Shown piece by piece: positions 36,773-45,957 of a stretch of DNA of 52,376 nt (position 1 is its first letter; every line of letters starts with the position of its first letter). The stretch is from positions 1-52,376 of the forward strand of contig DATEDP010000046.1 in assembly GCA_035281585.1 (NCBI GenBank). Reading direction: 5' to 3'. The DNA comes from a bacterium. Lineage in GTDB: Bacteria; UBA10199; DSSB01. A program made the position numbers and the translations under genes. The notes below the pieces were generated by a model. That model was not told the origin of the DNA. It was given only the letters and a program-made list of their open reading frames with translations, and searched no databases.

Positions 36773-39700
36773 ATGAAAAGACTTTCCGGGCTCTTATTCC
36801 TCGCCGGGCTCGCCGTTTTCGCGGGCCTCATCTTATTGCTGGAACGGCCGACCGGGACCGTGACCGGCCGGATTTTCGCCGAAGGCGGCGGCCCCTTGGC
36901 CGGCGCCACCGTCACCCTCGACGAATATCCGGTGGCTCGAAAGGCGGTGAGCGACGCCGAAGGATATTTCAAGCTCGAGCTGCTGCCGGTCGGCACTTAC
37001 TACGCCAGCGTCTCGCGCAAGGGCTACCAATCGAAATATCTCCAGGAGCAAAAGATCTTCGAGGGCGAGAGGCTCGATTTGGGCCAAATCACCTTGGCCG
37101 AGCTGGCGCCGCGGCTCGACCTCAACGTCTGGAACGAGACCAAGACGCCCGAGGAGAAGATCTACATCAGCGCCAACGGCGCCAAGGTCCGCGACATCCA
37201 GTTCAAGGCCTACAAGGTCGATTTGAGCCGGTACTTCGCCGCCGGCAAAAAGATCGAGGATTTGACCAGCTCCACCGACGCGCCGCAGGACTTGGGCGAG
37301 CCGGTGAAAACTTGGCAAGAGACGGTTCCCGACGACGAGGTTCCGGAGTTCGACCGCCGATTCAAGGTCGAGCTCGAAGGGACCGGGGCCTTCGTGATCC
37401 ACGGCGAGGCCTCCAGTCTCGACCGCAGCCAATTCTTCGCCCGGAATATCCTGGTCAACAAGACCGACTTGGCTTTCATCACCAAGCGCGACTCCACTCA
37501 GGTCCTGGTCTACGTGACGACCTTGCGCCAAGGCCAGCCGGTAAGCGGGGCTTCGGTCATGCTCTTCCCGCCCCAGGGCGCGGTCCGCCAGGCCGAAACC
37601 AATGCCGACGGCGTGGCGGTCTTGCCCAGCGCCGATCTGGCGGCCACCGACTCGCTGATGCTGGCCACCCACCAAGCCGATTCCTGGGCCTATGCCCCGG
37701 CGCCGGCCATCGACTACGGCGAGGAATCGATCGACGAAGGCGGGGAGGGCGAGGAAGAGGGGGCCGCGGCCTTGCCCGCCGGCAGTCATTACCAGACCTT
37801 CCTTTACACCGAGCGGCCGCTCTACCGGCCCGGCCAGAAGGTTTATTTCAAGGGCATCGCCCGCCTGATGGACCGCGACGGCGCTTATCAAGTTCCGGCC
37901 GCCGGCAACGTCTCGCTCAGCGTCGAGGACCCCAAGGGCAACACCCTCTGGAGCGAGGAAAAGCAAAGCAGCGCGGCCGGCTCCTTCTGGGACGAAGTCG
38001 ACCTGCCGGAGGAGGCCGACCTCGGTTATTACCGGATCAAGGCGGTGGTCGGCGGTGAGGAGTTCAGCCAGGATTTCGAGGTCGACGAGTACCGCAAGCC
38101 CGAGTTCAAGGTCGAGATCCGGCCCGACAAGCCGCGCTACTTCGCCGGCGAGAAAGTCAAATTCCTGGTTTCGACCCAATATTACTTCGGAGCCCCGGTC
38201 GAGGCCGAGATCAGCTACACCGTCTACCGCAGCAGCTATTATTATTTCTCGCCGGGCGAGGAGCTGCCGGAATGGCTGGGCGAGGATGAGAGCTATGGCG
38301 GCTACGGCGATTACGTCAGCGAGGGCAAGGCCCGGACCGACCGCCAAGGCCACGTCGCCATCGAGGTGCCGACCGAGAGCTCGACCAGCGACCAGCGCTA
38401 CATCCTCCGGCTCACCGCCACCGACATCACCAACCGCACCGTCACCACCGAGAACGGCGCGACCGTCACCGCCGGCGATTTCTTCTTCCGGACCGAGACC
38501 GACCAGTTCCTGGCCTTCCCCGGCAAGCCCTATCCGCTGACGATAGTCGCCAAGGATTATGACGGAAAGCCGGTGACCGAGCAGCGCTTCGAGGTCAAGA
38601 TCGAGCGCGAGGTCTGGGACCGGGTCGCCCAGAATTACGAGTACAAGCATGAGAGCGACTTGGAGGCCAAGACCGGCGCCAACGGCGAGTCGCCGCTTCA
38701 GCTCCAATTCAAACGCGGCGGCTATTACCTGGTGACGATCAGCGGCAAGGATAAAGGCGGCCGCCACATCAGCTATCAGGACTACGTCTGGGTCAGCGGC
38801 AGCGCCGAGGATTCCGAGGACTTCAGCTACCAGAAGCAGCTCAAGCTGGTCGTCGACCGCAAGAAGTACGAGGCCGGCGAGACCGCCAAGCTCTTCCTGG
38901 TCGGGCCGGTCAAGAACGCCAAGCTGCTGGTCACGGTCGAAGGGCCGCGGATCCTCCAGCATCAAGTCGTCACCCTCGACGGCTTCTCCAAGCAGCTCGA
39001 TCTGCCGCTGCAGAAGGAATGGATTCCCAACGTCTTCGTCGGCGCCGCCTTGATCGGCAACAAGGAATATTACGAAGGCCAGGTCGAGTTCCAGATCTCG
39101 CCCAAGGAACACTTCTTGACGGTGGATATCAAGCCCGACGCCGCGACCTATCGGCCGGCCGGGCAGATCAGCTACACGATCACGACCAAGGGGGCCGACG
39201 GCCAGCCGGCTCCGGCCGAGCTTTCGCTGGGCGTGGTCGATGAGAGCCTCTACGCCCTCAAGGCCGACGCCACCAACATCAAGCAATTCTTCTGGGGGCC
39301 TCGGCCCAACCGAGTGACCGGCAACTATTCCTTCTCGGGCTACTATTCCGGTGGCATCGAGAAGGAGGACCAGAACCAGCTCCGCCGCAATTTCAAGGAC
39401 ACCGCCTACTGGTCGCCGATGCTCCAGACCAGCGCCGACGGCCAAGCCAGCACTAGCTTCACTTTGCCGGATAACCTCACGACTTGGCGGGCGACGGTCC
39501 TGGCCCACACTCCGGCCACCGCGGTCGGCCAGCAAATCAACAAGGTGATCAGCTCCAAGGATTTGATCGTCCGCCTGGCGACGCCGCGCTTCTTCACCGG
39601 GCGCGACCGGGTCACCTTGAAGGCCATCGTCCACAACTACACCGATCAGCCTCAGACCCTGCAGGTCTCGCTCGGCGCCGAGGGCCTCGACTTCGCCTCG

Positions 39701-41458
39701 CCCAAGGACGGCGAGAACCGCAGCCTCACCATCGAGCCCAAGGGTGTCCAGTCCTTCGACTTCACGGTCCTGCCCAAGCTGGCCGGCTCGGCCAAGCTTC
39801 AGCTCCTGGCCAAGAACGCAGCCCTCAGCGACGGCATCGAGCTCAAGATTCCGATCCTGCCTCACGGCATCGCCGACCATCAATACGCCCAAGGCGAGAT
39901 CGAGGCTGCCGTCTCGGCCCATGTGCCGCTGATGGTGACGCCGCAGAACGATCCCCAGCGGGCCAAGCTGAAGGTGACCCTCGACACCAGCTTCGTCGCC
40001 CAGCTGCTCGGCTCCCTCTCTTATCTGGTCGATTATCCCTATGGCTGCGTCGAACAGACCATGAGCCGGCTCCTGCCGGCGATCACGGTCTCGAAGCTTT
40101 ATGAAACCCTGGGGCTCAGCGATCCGATGATCGACAAGAAGCTGCCCAAGGTCATCGCCAAGGGCCTCAAGCGCATCGTCAGCTTCCAGCACTCCGACGG
40201 CGGCTGGGGCTGGTGGAAGCAGGACAGCACCGATCCCTACATGACGGCCTACGCCATGTATGGGTTGATCCGGGCCAAGCAGCTCGGCGCCACCGTCGAG
40301 GACTCGGTGATCGAGAACGGCAAGGAGGCGCTGAAGAACCTGCTCAAGTCCGGCACCACGCCGGCCAACAGCTATATGCTGGGCGCCGAGGCGACCCAAT
40401 ACTTCATCCACTATGTCGCCTCGCTGGCCGGGGTCGAGAACACGCCGCCTCAGCCTCGCTCGACCGGCTTCAACGACCGGATGTCGGAGTCTTTCCTGAT
40501 CTTGGCCCTCCAAGCTCAGGGCAAGGCCGATCGGGCCGATTACTGGCGGAAGGATCTGGAGCGGGCGGTCAGCTGTCAGGGCGGGATGTGCCATGTTCCG
40601 GCGCCGGCCAACGCCGTTCGCTATTACGACGACGTCGAAACCACCGCCTGGGCCCTCCAAGCCCTGCTCACCGCACCGGCCATCGATCCCACGATCAAGG
40701 ACGGAATGGCCCGTTGGCTGCTGAGTCAGCGCCGCGGCGGCCTCTGGCGCCACACCCGAGCCACCGCGACCGTGCTCTACGCGCTGGCCGATTACGCCAA
40801 GGGCTTGCCCGGGGTGAAGTCGGGCGTCAACGGCACCTTGACCTTGAACGGCGAGCTTTTGGAAAAGATCGCGGTGGCCGCGGCTCACTTCGTCCGCAAT
40901 GTCCAACAGCCCAAGCTCAAGACCGGCAACAACGACCTCGAGATCGGCAACTTGCTGCCGACTCCGCTCTATTACCAGACCGACCTCACGACTTTCAGCC
41001 AGCAGGAAAACCTGGCGCCGGTCGCCAAGGGAATCCAGGTGAAGCGCGAATACGTCACCTTGGGCGACGTCACCGAGGACAGCGCCGGCAAGCGGAGCTT
41101 CAAGGCCGAGGCCTTGAAGGGCAAAATTAAAAAGGGGCAAATCGTCGGCGTCCGCCTGACCGTCGAGTCCAATGAGGAGTTGGCCTATGTGGTGATCGAG
41201 GACCCTTTCCCCTCGGGCTTCGAGGTGGTGGAGGGCATTCAGTTCGATCCCAATGTCCAGTATTATGCCGATTCGGAGAAGCGCGACGAGAAGATCGCCT
41301 TCTTCGCCAACTATCTCGGCAAGGGCGTCCATGTTTACAACTACGCCCTGCGGCCGGAGCTGGCCGGAACCTTCCACGTCATGCCCACCGAGGCTTCGGA
41401 GATGTATCGGCCGGAGGTGAGGGGCGCGGGCGCGGAGAACGTTTTGGAAGTGGAGTAA
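36773..41458 (+). CDS. Bacterial alpha-2-macroglobulin with thioester
   Basis: 1561 residues. An N-terminal signal/anchor is followed by a carboxypeptidase-regulatory-like domain (TGTVTGRIFAEGGGPLAGA). MG domains follow, including LYRPGQKVYFKGIARL. The reactive thioester motif PYGCVEQTMSRLLPA has Cys1092 and Gln1095. An alpha-alpha toroid around it (SFQHSDGGWGWWKQDSTDPY) and a receptor-like C-terminal domain (YVVIEDPFPSGFE) complete the fold. Bacterial A2Ms sit in the periplasm and trap proteases covalently; in E. coli yfhM is paired with a penicillin-binding protein. Here it lies just upstream of a cell-wall operon that includes a transpeptidase-like protein. It follows repeat C by 14 bp and no promoter is clear. 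Confidence 0.94.
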   Translation: MKRLSGLLFLAGLAVFAGLILLLERPTGTVTGRIFAEGGGPLAGATVTLDEYPVARKAVSDAEGYFKLELLPVGTYYASVSRKGYQSKYLQEQKIFEGERLDLGQITLAELAPRLDLNVWNETKTPEEKIYISANGAKVRDIQFKAYKVDLSRYFAAGKKIEDLTSSTDAPQDLGEPVKTWQETVPDDEVPEFDRRFKVELEGTGAFVIHGEASSLDRSQFFARNILVNKTDLAFITKRDSTQVLVYVTTLRQGQPVSGASVMLFPPQGAVRQAETNADGVAVLPSADLAATDSLMLATHQADSWAYAPAPAIDYGEESIDEGGEGEEEGAAALPAGSHYQTFLYTERPLYRPGQKVYFKGIARLMDRDGAYQVPAAGNVSLSVEDPKGNTLWSEEKQSSAAGSFWDEVDLPEEADLGYYRIKAVVGGEEFSQDFEVDEYRKPEFKVEIRPDKPRYFAGEKVKFLVSTQYYFGAPVEAEISYTVYRSSYYYFSPGEELPEWLGEDESYGGYGDYVSEGKARTDRQGHVAIEVPTESSTSDQRYILRLTATDITNRTVTTENGATVTAGDFFFRTETDQFLAFPGKPYPLTIVAKDYDGKPVTEQRFEVKIEREVWDRVAQNYEYKHESDLEAKTGANGESPLQLQFKRGGYYLVTISGKDKGGRHISYQDYVWVSGSAEDSEDFSYQKQLKLVVDRKKYEAGETAKLFLVGPVKNAKLLVTVEGPRILQHQVVTLDGFSKQLDLPLQKEWIPNVFVGAALIGNKEYYEGQVEFQISPKEHFLTVDIKPDAATYRPAGQISYTITTKGADGQPAPAELSLGVVDESLYALKADATNIKQFFWGPRPNRVTGNYSFSGYYSGGIEKEDQNQLRRNFKDTAYWSPMLQTSADGQASTSFTLPDNLTTWRATVLAHTPATAVGQQINKVISSKDLIVRLATPRFFTGRDRVTLKAIVHNYTDQPQTLQVSLGAEGLDFASPKDGENRSLTIEPKGVQSFDFTVLPKLAGSAKLQLLAKNAALSDGIELKIPILPHGIADHQYAQGEIEAAVSAHVPLMVTPQNDPQRAKLKVTLDTSFVAQLLGSLSYLVDYPYGCVEQTMSRLLPAITVSKLYETLGLSDPMIDKKLPKVIAKGLKRIVSFQHSDGGWGWWKQDSTDPYMTAYAMYGLIRAKQLGATVEDSVIENGKEALKNLLKSGTTPANSYMLGAEATQYFIHYVASLAGVENTPPQPRSTGFNDRMSESFLILALQAQGKADRADYWRKDLERAVSCQGGMCHVPAPANAVRYYDDVETTAWALQALLTAPAIDPTIKDGMARWLLSQRRGGLWRHTRATATVLYALADYAKGLPGVKSGVNGTLTLNGELLEKIAVAAAHFVRNVQQPKLKTGNNDLEIGNLLPTPLYYQTDLTTFSQQENLAPVAKGIQVKREYVTLGDVTEDSAGKRSFKAEALKGKIKKGQIVGVRLTVESNEELAYVVIEDPFPSGFEVVEGIQFDPNVQYYADSEKRDEKIAFFANYLGKGVHVYNYALRPELAGTFHVMPTEASEMYRPEVRGAGAENVLEVE

Positions 41459-41460
41459 TT

Positions 41461-41645
41461 CCCCCTCCTTTGTAAGGAGGGGGCAGGGGGAGGTAGAGAG
41501 CTTGTGTCATGCAATGTGTTTTGCATAACGCGGACTCTCTACCCCTCCCTAACAACAAGTTTGGAAAGGTCTATTACTGCCGCGGAGTTTGCCCGGCGAC
41601 TTAGGTCGCCGGTTTGCCTCCTTGGCCCCCTTACAAAGGGGAGGG
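41461..41645. repeat. Inverted-repeat region, family D
   Basis: CCCCCTCCTTTGTAAGGAGG near the left end matches CCCCCTTACAAAGGGGAGGG at the right end in inverse form. GGTAGAGAG and CTCTCTACC form an inner pair. A third hairpin, CCGGCGAC-TTAG-GTCGCCGG, is at 41593-41612. It begins two bases after the A2M stop. Confidence 0.8.
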
Positions 41646-41654
41646 AATAGAAAA

Positions 41655-42212
41655 ATGAAAAACTCGCGACAGCTAACAATTTTGCTTGGTCTTTCCGCGA
41701 TGACTCTCGCCGTGGTCGGGGCGCTCTACGCCGCCCGGCCCTATCAGGTCCGGATGGCGGCCTTCGTCACCGATCTGAGCCCGCGGAGCTTTGCCCAGCG
41801 CCGCAACATCGAGAAGGCCAGCCTGTCGTTTTCCGAAACCGTCCTGAAGAGCGGCGAAACTTTTTCGCTCAATGCCGCCGCCGGTCCTTACACGCCTGAG
41901 CGAGGTTTTATGAGCGAGCGCGGCTATTCGGAAGGCCGGGCCATCCCCACCAGCGGCGGCGGCGTCTGCCAAGTGGCTTCGACCCTGTTCAACGCCGCCC
42001 GTACCGCCGGCCTCGAGATCCTCGAGCGGATGCCTCACACCGGCCCGGTGTCCTCGGTGCCTTCAGGTGACGACGCCACCGTGGTCTACGGTTATGCCGA
42101 TTTAAAGTTACGCAACCCCCATCCCTATCCGGTGAAGATCGTCTCCCGGATCGGCCATGATCAACTTCGGGTCGAGATCTGGGGGAAGGAGAAACCGCAT
42201 GAGCCTCTCTAA
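41655..42212 (+). CDS. VanW-family protein
   Basis: 185 residues from the ATG at 41655 (GAGGG upstream). After an N-terminal membrane anchor the VanW core follows: NIEKASLSFSETVLKSGETF, then ETFSLNAAAGPYTPERGF, IPTSGGGVCQVASTLFNAA and DATVVYGYADLKLRNPH. VanW proteins lie in some vancomycin-resistance and sporulation-type loci; the activity is not established, but a peptidoglycan link is accepted. It is first in a series of overlapping genes (next overlap 14 bp), implying one cell-wall operon. No other van genes are present. Confidence 0.9.
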   Translation: MKNSRQLTILLGLSAMTLAVVGALYAARPYQVRMAAFVTDLSPRSFAQRRNIEKASLSFSETVLKSGETFSLNAAAGPYTPERGFMSERGYSEGRAIPTSGGGVCQVASTLFNAARTAGLEILERMPHTGPVSSVPSGDDATVVYGYADLKLRNPHPYPVKIVSRIGHDQLRVEIWGKEKPHEPL

Positions 42213-43245
42213 CCGCAAAATTTCCCTCGGGGCCTTGGCCTTCGCCTACCTCGTCAACTTGGCCGGAGCCCTTTACTTCACCAAGACGATCACGACCTTG
42301 CATTCGGCTTGGCTGCTGACCTTCCTCTTGGCCGGCGTGGGTTTGGCGGTGGGCTTCGGCTTTTCGCTGCTGTCGGAAAGCGCCTCGGCCGGAACGCGGC
42401 TGGTGGTCGCCCTGGTCTTCGCCGCCGTCCACGGCCTCTTGGCCTATGCCCTGGCCCATTATTATTTCCAGCTTTCCTGGCAGGCCGCGCTGTCCTACCC
42501 GGTCGGCGCCGCCGTGTCTTGGATCGTCTTCGCCCTTTTGCTCTGCCGTTATCCCACCGGGATCAGCGCGGTCTTGGCCGCCGCTTTCCTGGCCCTGGGC
42601 CTGGTCGTGGCTTTGAGGCTGGGCGGAGTGTGGGGTGGTTTGGTTTACAGTTTCGGCCTGCTCAACTCGGCCATTCCAGGGAACCGCTGGCTCGAGGCCC
42701 GCGATGAGGTGGCCGGCGAGCTGTGGCGCCGGGCGATCTTCTTCGTTGCTTTGCTTGCCGCCGGCCGGGCCGCGATCCAATATTATTTGCTGCAGAGCAA
42801 CTACGCGACCCTCGGCGTCGTCGTCACTCATCCCTACACCTACATCGGCCTCTTTGCCGGCATCTTCCTGCCGGCCCTGCTCTGGGTGGCGGCCCGCGAG
42901 CGCTGGCTGCATCCGGCCCTGATCTTGGTGCTCTTGGGCGTCATCTTCCCCTTGGCCTTGGGCGTCTTCATCCACGTCCGGCCTTTCTCGGCCTATCTGC
43001 TGGGGCTGGTGACGGCTTCCTTTCTTTTCGGCCTGCTCTTCGTCGACACCTATGCGATGGGGATCCTGGCCTACCTCAACCTGGGGGCCGGCGTTTTCGG
43101 CCTGCCGCTTTTCGCCAAGCTCTCGGACTTGAGCCGGGTGGCTCGCTTGGAGATTCTCGGCGTCCTCACCATCGTCCTCTTCCTGATCCTGGCCTTCCTG
43201 ACCCCGCGGGCGACCTTGCCGGCGCCGCGCGAAGACGCTCCGTGA
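42199..43245 (+). CDS. Polytopic membrane protein of unknown family
   Basis: 348 residues from the ATG at 42199 (GGAAGGAG upstream, located inside vanW). About ten hydrophobic segments; loops are short and the C-terminus is Pro-rich. No motif I recognise. It overlaps the VanW gene by 14 bp and the transpeptidase gene by 4 bp, so it is clearly part of the cell-wall operon. A transporter or polymer/lipid-carrier role is possible; this is inference from context only. Confidence 0.8.
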   Translation: MSLSNRKISLGALAFAYLVNLAGALYFTKTITTLHSAWLLTFLLAGVGLAVGFGFSLLSESASAGTRLVVALVFAAVHGLLAYALAHYYFQLSWQAALSYPVGAAVSWIVFALLLCRYPTGISAVLAAAFLALGLVVALRLGGVWGGLVYSFGLLNSAIPGNRWLEARDEVAGELWRRAIFFVALLAAGRAAIQYYLLQSNYATLGVVVTHPYTYIGLFAGIFLPALLWVAARERWLHPALILVLLGVIFPLALGVFIHVRPFSAYLLGLVTASFLFGLLFVDTYAMGILAYLNLGAGVFGLPLFAKLSDLSRVARLEILGVLTIVLFLILAFLTPRATLPAPREDAP

Positions 43246-44126
43246 TCCGGCGCGGCCTTCTCCTGCTTTTCCTGATCGGGCTTTGGCCGCTCGAGAGCCC
43301 GGGCCAAGACGTCGCGGCCAATCTACCGCTGTTCCGCCAAGAGATGGGGCGGCAAATCACTCGAACGCTCCGGCGCCGCGAAGGCCTGGTCCTTTGGCTG
43401 GACCGCCAAGGCGGCGAACGCTGGGTCTTCGGCAACCCCGAACTCCTTCAACGCCCCTTTCTTCCCGGCTCCTGGCTCAAGCTGGTCGTCGCTGAAAGCG
43501 CGGCCGAGCAAAGCCTCAACCCGAAGTATTTCTGCGGCGGCCAGGACAGGATCGGCGGGAAGAAGCGCCACTGCTGGACTCACCGCGGCCACGGCGACCT
43601 CGATCTGGCCCGGGCCTTGGGCATTTCCTGCAATCTTTACTTCGAGCGATTGGGCCTGAGCCTGGGCTATCCGGCGCTGCGCGCGGCCCTGATCCAAGCC
43701 GGCTTCGCTTCGGCGGCGGCCTTGCCCGAGCGGCCCGGCGGGCTCGACCCGGCTCTCCTGGCCATCGGCGATGAGCCCAGCTTCACGGTGACGCCGGAAG
43801 AAGCCTGGAATTTTTGGCTGGGCTTCAGCCAGCGCCTCGGCCGGCCGAGCTTGAGCGCATTGCGCCAGGGCCTGCGCCGGGCGGTCAGCCAGGGAACCGC
43901 CCGCCAAGTCTCCGAGGTCCGGCTCGAGATCCTCGGCAAGACCGGGACCGGCGATGCCTTGGCGAAATCCTACGCCACCAATGGCTGGTTTCTCGGGGCC
44001 TATCCGGTGGAGCAGCCGCGCTGGCTCTTGCTGGTTTTTCTGCAAGAGGCTCACGGCTTCGCCGAGGCCGCCGATTTGGCCGAAAGGATCTACCGCTTGG
44101 CCGATAGCTTCGAGGTGCTGCGGTGA
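43242..44126 (+). CDS. Penicillin-binding transpeptidase-like protein
   Basis: 294 residues from the GTG at 43242, which overlaps the previous stop (GTGA). The N-terminus is a signal peptide or anchor. All three active-site motifs of the serine penicillin-interacting fold are present: Ser77-W-L-Lys80 (PGSWLK), Ser129-C-Asn131 (ISCNLY) and Lys233-Thr-Gly235 (LGKTGTGD). It is a transpeptidase domain alone, shorter than a standard class B PBP, and similar in layout to a class D beta-lactamase/BlaR-type domain. Likely a periplasmic D,D-transpeptidase or carboxypeptidase acting on peptidoglycan. Coupled on both sides by 4-bp overlaps to the membrane protein and SpoIID genes. Confidence 0.78.
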   Translation: MIRRGLLLLFLIGLWPLESPGQDVAANLPLFRQEMGRQITRTLRRREGLVLWLDRQGGERWVFGNPELLQRPFLPGSWLKLVVAESAAEQSLNPKYFCGGQDRIGGKKRHCWTHRGHGDLDLARALGISCNLYFERLGLSLGYPALRAALIQAGFASAAALPERPGGLDPALLAIGDEPSFTVTPEEAWNFWLGFSQRLGRPSLSALRQGLRRAVSQGTARQVSEVRLEILGKTGTGDALAKSYATNGWFLGAYPVEQPRWLLLVFLQEAHGFAEAADLAERIYRLADSFEVLR

Positions 44127-45286
44127 GAGGCTGCTCGGTTTGGCTCCTTTTGACGATCCTTTTTGGCCCGCTTCCGGCCGCGGCTTCGACCCTGAAAGTC
44201 CAAGTGCTTTCCAAATACCGGATCGAGTCCATCGAGGTGAGGGGAGAGGGACTGCGGCTGCGCGGCTCCAAGCAAGGCCGAGACTTCGAGCTCGGAGCCT
44301 TGAGCCCGGCCAAGATCTCGGTGGCGGGCTCGGGCCTATCCTTGGAAGGCAAGGGCGAATTCGAGCGCCTAAGCTTGCGGCCCGGGCCGGCCGGGCTCGA
44401 AGTCAAGATGCTCGACGTCGCTGAAAAAGGCCCTCGCCGCTTCGGCGGCGAGCTCGAGGTTCGGGTGCGTTCCGGCCGGCTTTTCCTGCTGGAGCGGCCG
44501 GAATTGGAGGACTACGTCGACGCGGTGCTCGCCGCCGAGCTGCCGGAGGAATTTCCGCTCGAAGCCCAGAAAGCTCAAGCGGTCCTGGCTCGGACCTATG
44601 CCGTCGCCGAGCGGGGCCGCCACGGCGCCGAAGGCTTCGATCTCTGCGATCTGACCCATTGCCAAGTCTACGCCGGGGTTCCGCTGCCCTCCTCGAAGCG
44701 GGCGGAAGCGGTGCGGAGCACCCGAGGCAAGATCCTGGCCTATCAGGGCCGACCGGCAACGGCGCTTTTCCATTCGACTTGCGGCGGGCACACCAGCCCC
44801 AATCAGCGGGTCTTCGGCGGTCGACCACTGGCTTATTTACAGGGCGTTTCCGATGCTGATTACTGCGCGGCCTCGCCGCACTTCCATTGGCAGGCCGAAA
44901 TCCCGCTCGAGCAAATCGCGGTCCTGCTCGAGGCCGGCGGCTCGCCGTCCTTTCGCGGCGAGGTGAGCTCGATCCTGCCCTTCGGTCGCGAGCCTCAGGG
45001 TCGGGTCTTCAGCCTGGAGCTGACGGCCGGCGGCCAGCGCCGAGAGATTTCGGCGATGGATTTTCTTTCCTGGATCGGCAAGACCTTGGGCTGGAACGAG
45101 CTGAAGAGCAATTGGTTCGAAGTCGAAGTGAAAGACAAGGTCGCCCGTTTCCAGGGGCGCGGCTTGGGTCACGGCGTCGGCCTCTGCCAGTGGGGCGCCA
45201 AGGGAAGGGCCGAGGCCGGCATGAAGTATCCGGCCATCTTGCAAAGCTATTTCCCGGGAACGAGGATTGAGAAGCAAAGTCAATGA
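44123..45286 (+). CDS. SpoIID/LytB-domain protein, probable peptidoglycan lytic transglycosylase
   Basis: 387 residues from the GTG at 44123 (GTGA overlap). Signal peptide, then a beta-rich N-terminal part. The SpoIID core follows: LEDYVDAVLAAELPEEFPLE, in which the Glu of AELP aligns with the catalytic Glu, then AQKAQAVLARTYAV, STCGGHTSPN and the C-terminal GRGLGHGVGLCQWGAKGRAE. SpoIID cleaves stripped glycan strands in Bacillus; non-spore-formers have homologues (amidase enhancer LytB type). In this operon it may trim wall that the neighbouring transpeptidase remodels. Ends with ATGA overlap. Confidence 0.92.
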   Translation: MRGCSVWLLLTILFGPLPAAASTLKVQVLSKYRIESIEVRGEGLRLRGSKQGRDFELGALSPAKISVAGSGLSLEGKGEFERLSLRPGPAGLEVKMLDVAEKGPRRFGGELEVRVRSGRLFLLERPELEDYVDAVLAAELPEEFPLEAQKAQAVLARTYAVAERGRHGAEGFDLCDLTHCQVYAGVPLPSSKRAEAVRSTRGKILAYQGRPATALFHSTCGGHTSPNQRVFGGRPLAYLQGVSDADYCAASPHFHWQAEIPLEQIAVLLEAGGSPSFRGEVSSILPFGREPQGRVFSLELTAGGQRREISAMDFLSWIGKTLGWNELKSNWFEVEVKDKVARFQGRGLGHGVGLCQWGAKGRAEAGMKYPAILQSYFPGTRIEKQSQ

Positions 45287-45957
45287 AGCGAAGGGTTTTG
45301 ATTCTATTGAGTGGCGTTATTTTCGTTGTGGCGGCTGCGGCGGGGCTAAAGCCCCTTGCTACAAGAGATGCCGTAGCAAGGGGCTTTAGCCCCGCTCCCT
45401 CCGCTGAGGAGGAGGGCCTGCGCCGCTTTCGGCGGATTCGCTCCGATCCGGTTTTGAAAGAGCAGTTGGCGGCGATCGTCGAGGTGGCGATGCGGCGGGC
45501 CTGGGGCGAGAGCGCGGCCTGGCCGGCAAACGCCGAGCCGCTCTTCGATCAGCCCTTGGGCGTCTTCGTCACCTTGAAGAAAGACGAGGAGATCCGGGGC
45601 TGCATGGGCAGCCTCAAGCCGCGCAAATCCAGCCTCCGCGAGGAGATCGCGGCCAATCTCAAGGCCGCGATGACCCAGGATCCGCGTCATCGCCGAGTCG
45701 AAAAATCGGAATTGCCGGGAATGGAAATCTATTTGACCACCGCCGGGACCCCCCAGCCGGTCCCGCGCTTCGACGCGCTCTCGCCGGTTCATGACGCGAT
45801 CTTGTTGAAATCGGGGGCGAGAGAGGCGGTGGTTTTGCCCGGCGAGGCCCGGACCCTGCGCTATTTGCTCGCCTTCGCCAAGGCCAAGGCCGGGGTCCGA
45901 AAGGGCGAGCCTTACCAAGTGTTTCGCTTGCCGGTGGAGGTGCTGGCGGTGGATTAA
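45283..45957 (+). CDS. Exported AMMECR1-domain protein
   Basis: 224 residues. The N-terminus (MKRRVLILLSGVIFVVAAAAG) looks like a signal peptide or anchor, which is unusual since AMMECR1 proteins are normally cytoplasmic. The AMMECR1 core follows: GVFVTLKKDEEIRGCMGSLKP, then LPGMEIYLTTAG and GEPYQVFRLPVEVLAV. Between them nt 45340-45395 form a 23-bp-arm inverted repeat translated in frame (GLKPLATRDAVARGFSPAP), so the linker is repeat-derived. It overlaps spoIID by ATGA and its stop overlaps the next, convergent gene in TTAA. Biochemical role unknown. Confidence 0.88.
   Translation: MKRRVLILLSGVIFVVAAAAGLKPLATRDAVARGFSPAPSAEEEGLRRFRRIRSDPVLKEQLAAIVEVAMRRAWGESAAWPANAEPLFDQPLGVFVTLKKDEEIRGCMGSLKPRKSSLREEIAANLKAAMTQDPRHRRVEKSELPGMEIYLTTAGTPQPVPRFDALSPVHDAILLKSGAREAVVLPGEARTLRYLLAFAKAKAGVRKGEPYQVFRLPVEVLAVD
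45340..45395. repeat. Family E inverted repeat inside a coding region
   Basis: Two perfect 23-bp arms in opposite orientation, ending GGGGCTTTAGCCCCGC, around a 10-bp spacer. It is in frame within the AMMECR1 gene and also found once at 26857-26880. Confidence 0.92.

Noticed and set aside
36833-41377. 1514-codon open frame antisense to the alpha-2-macroglobulin gene
   Set aside because: It mirrors the GC-rich codon pattern of the real gene, has no recognisable domain, and the sense frame has a thioester motif and full-length domains.
41655-42212. Vancomycin-resistance cluster
   Set aside because: Only a VanW homologue is present; no vanHAX, vanRS or other van gene is in the window.
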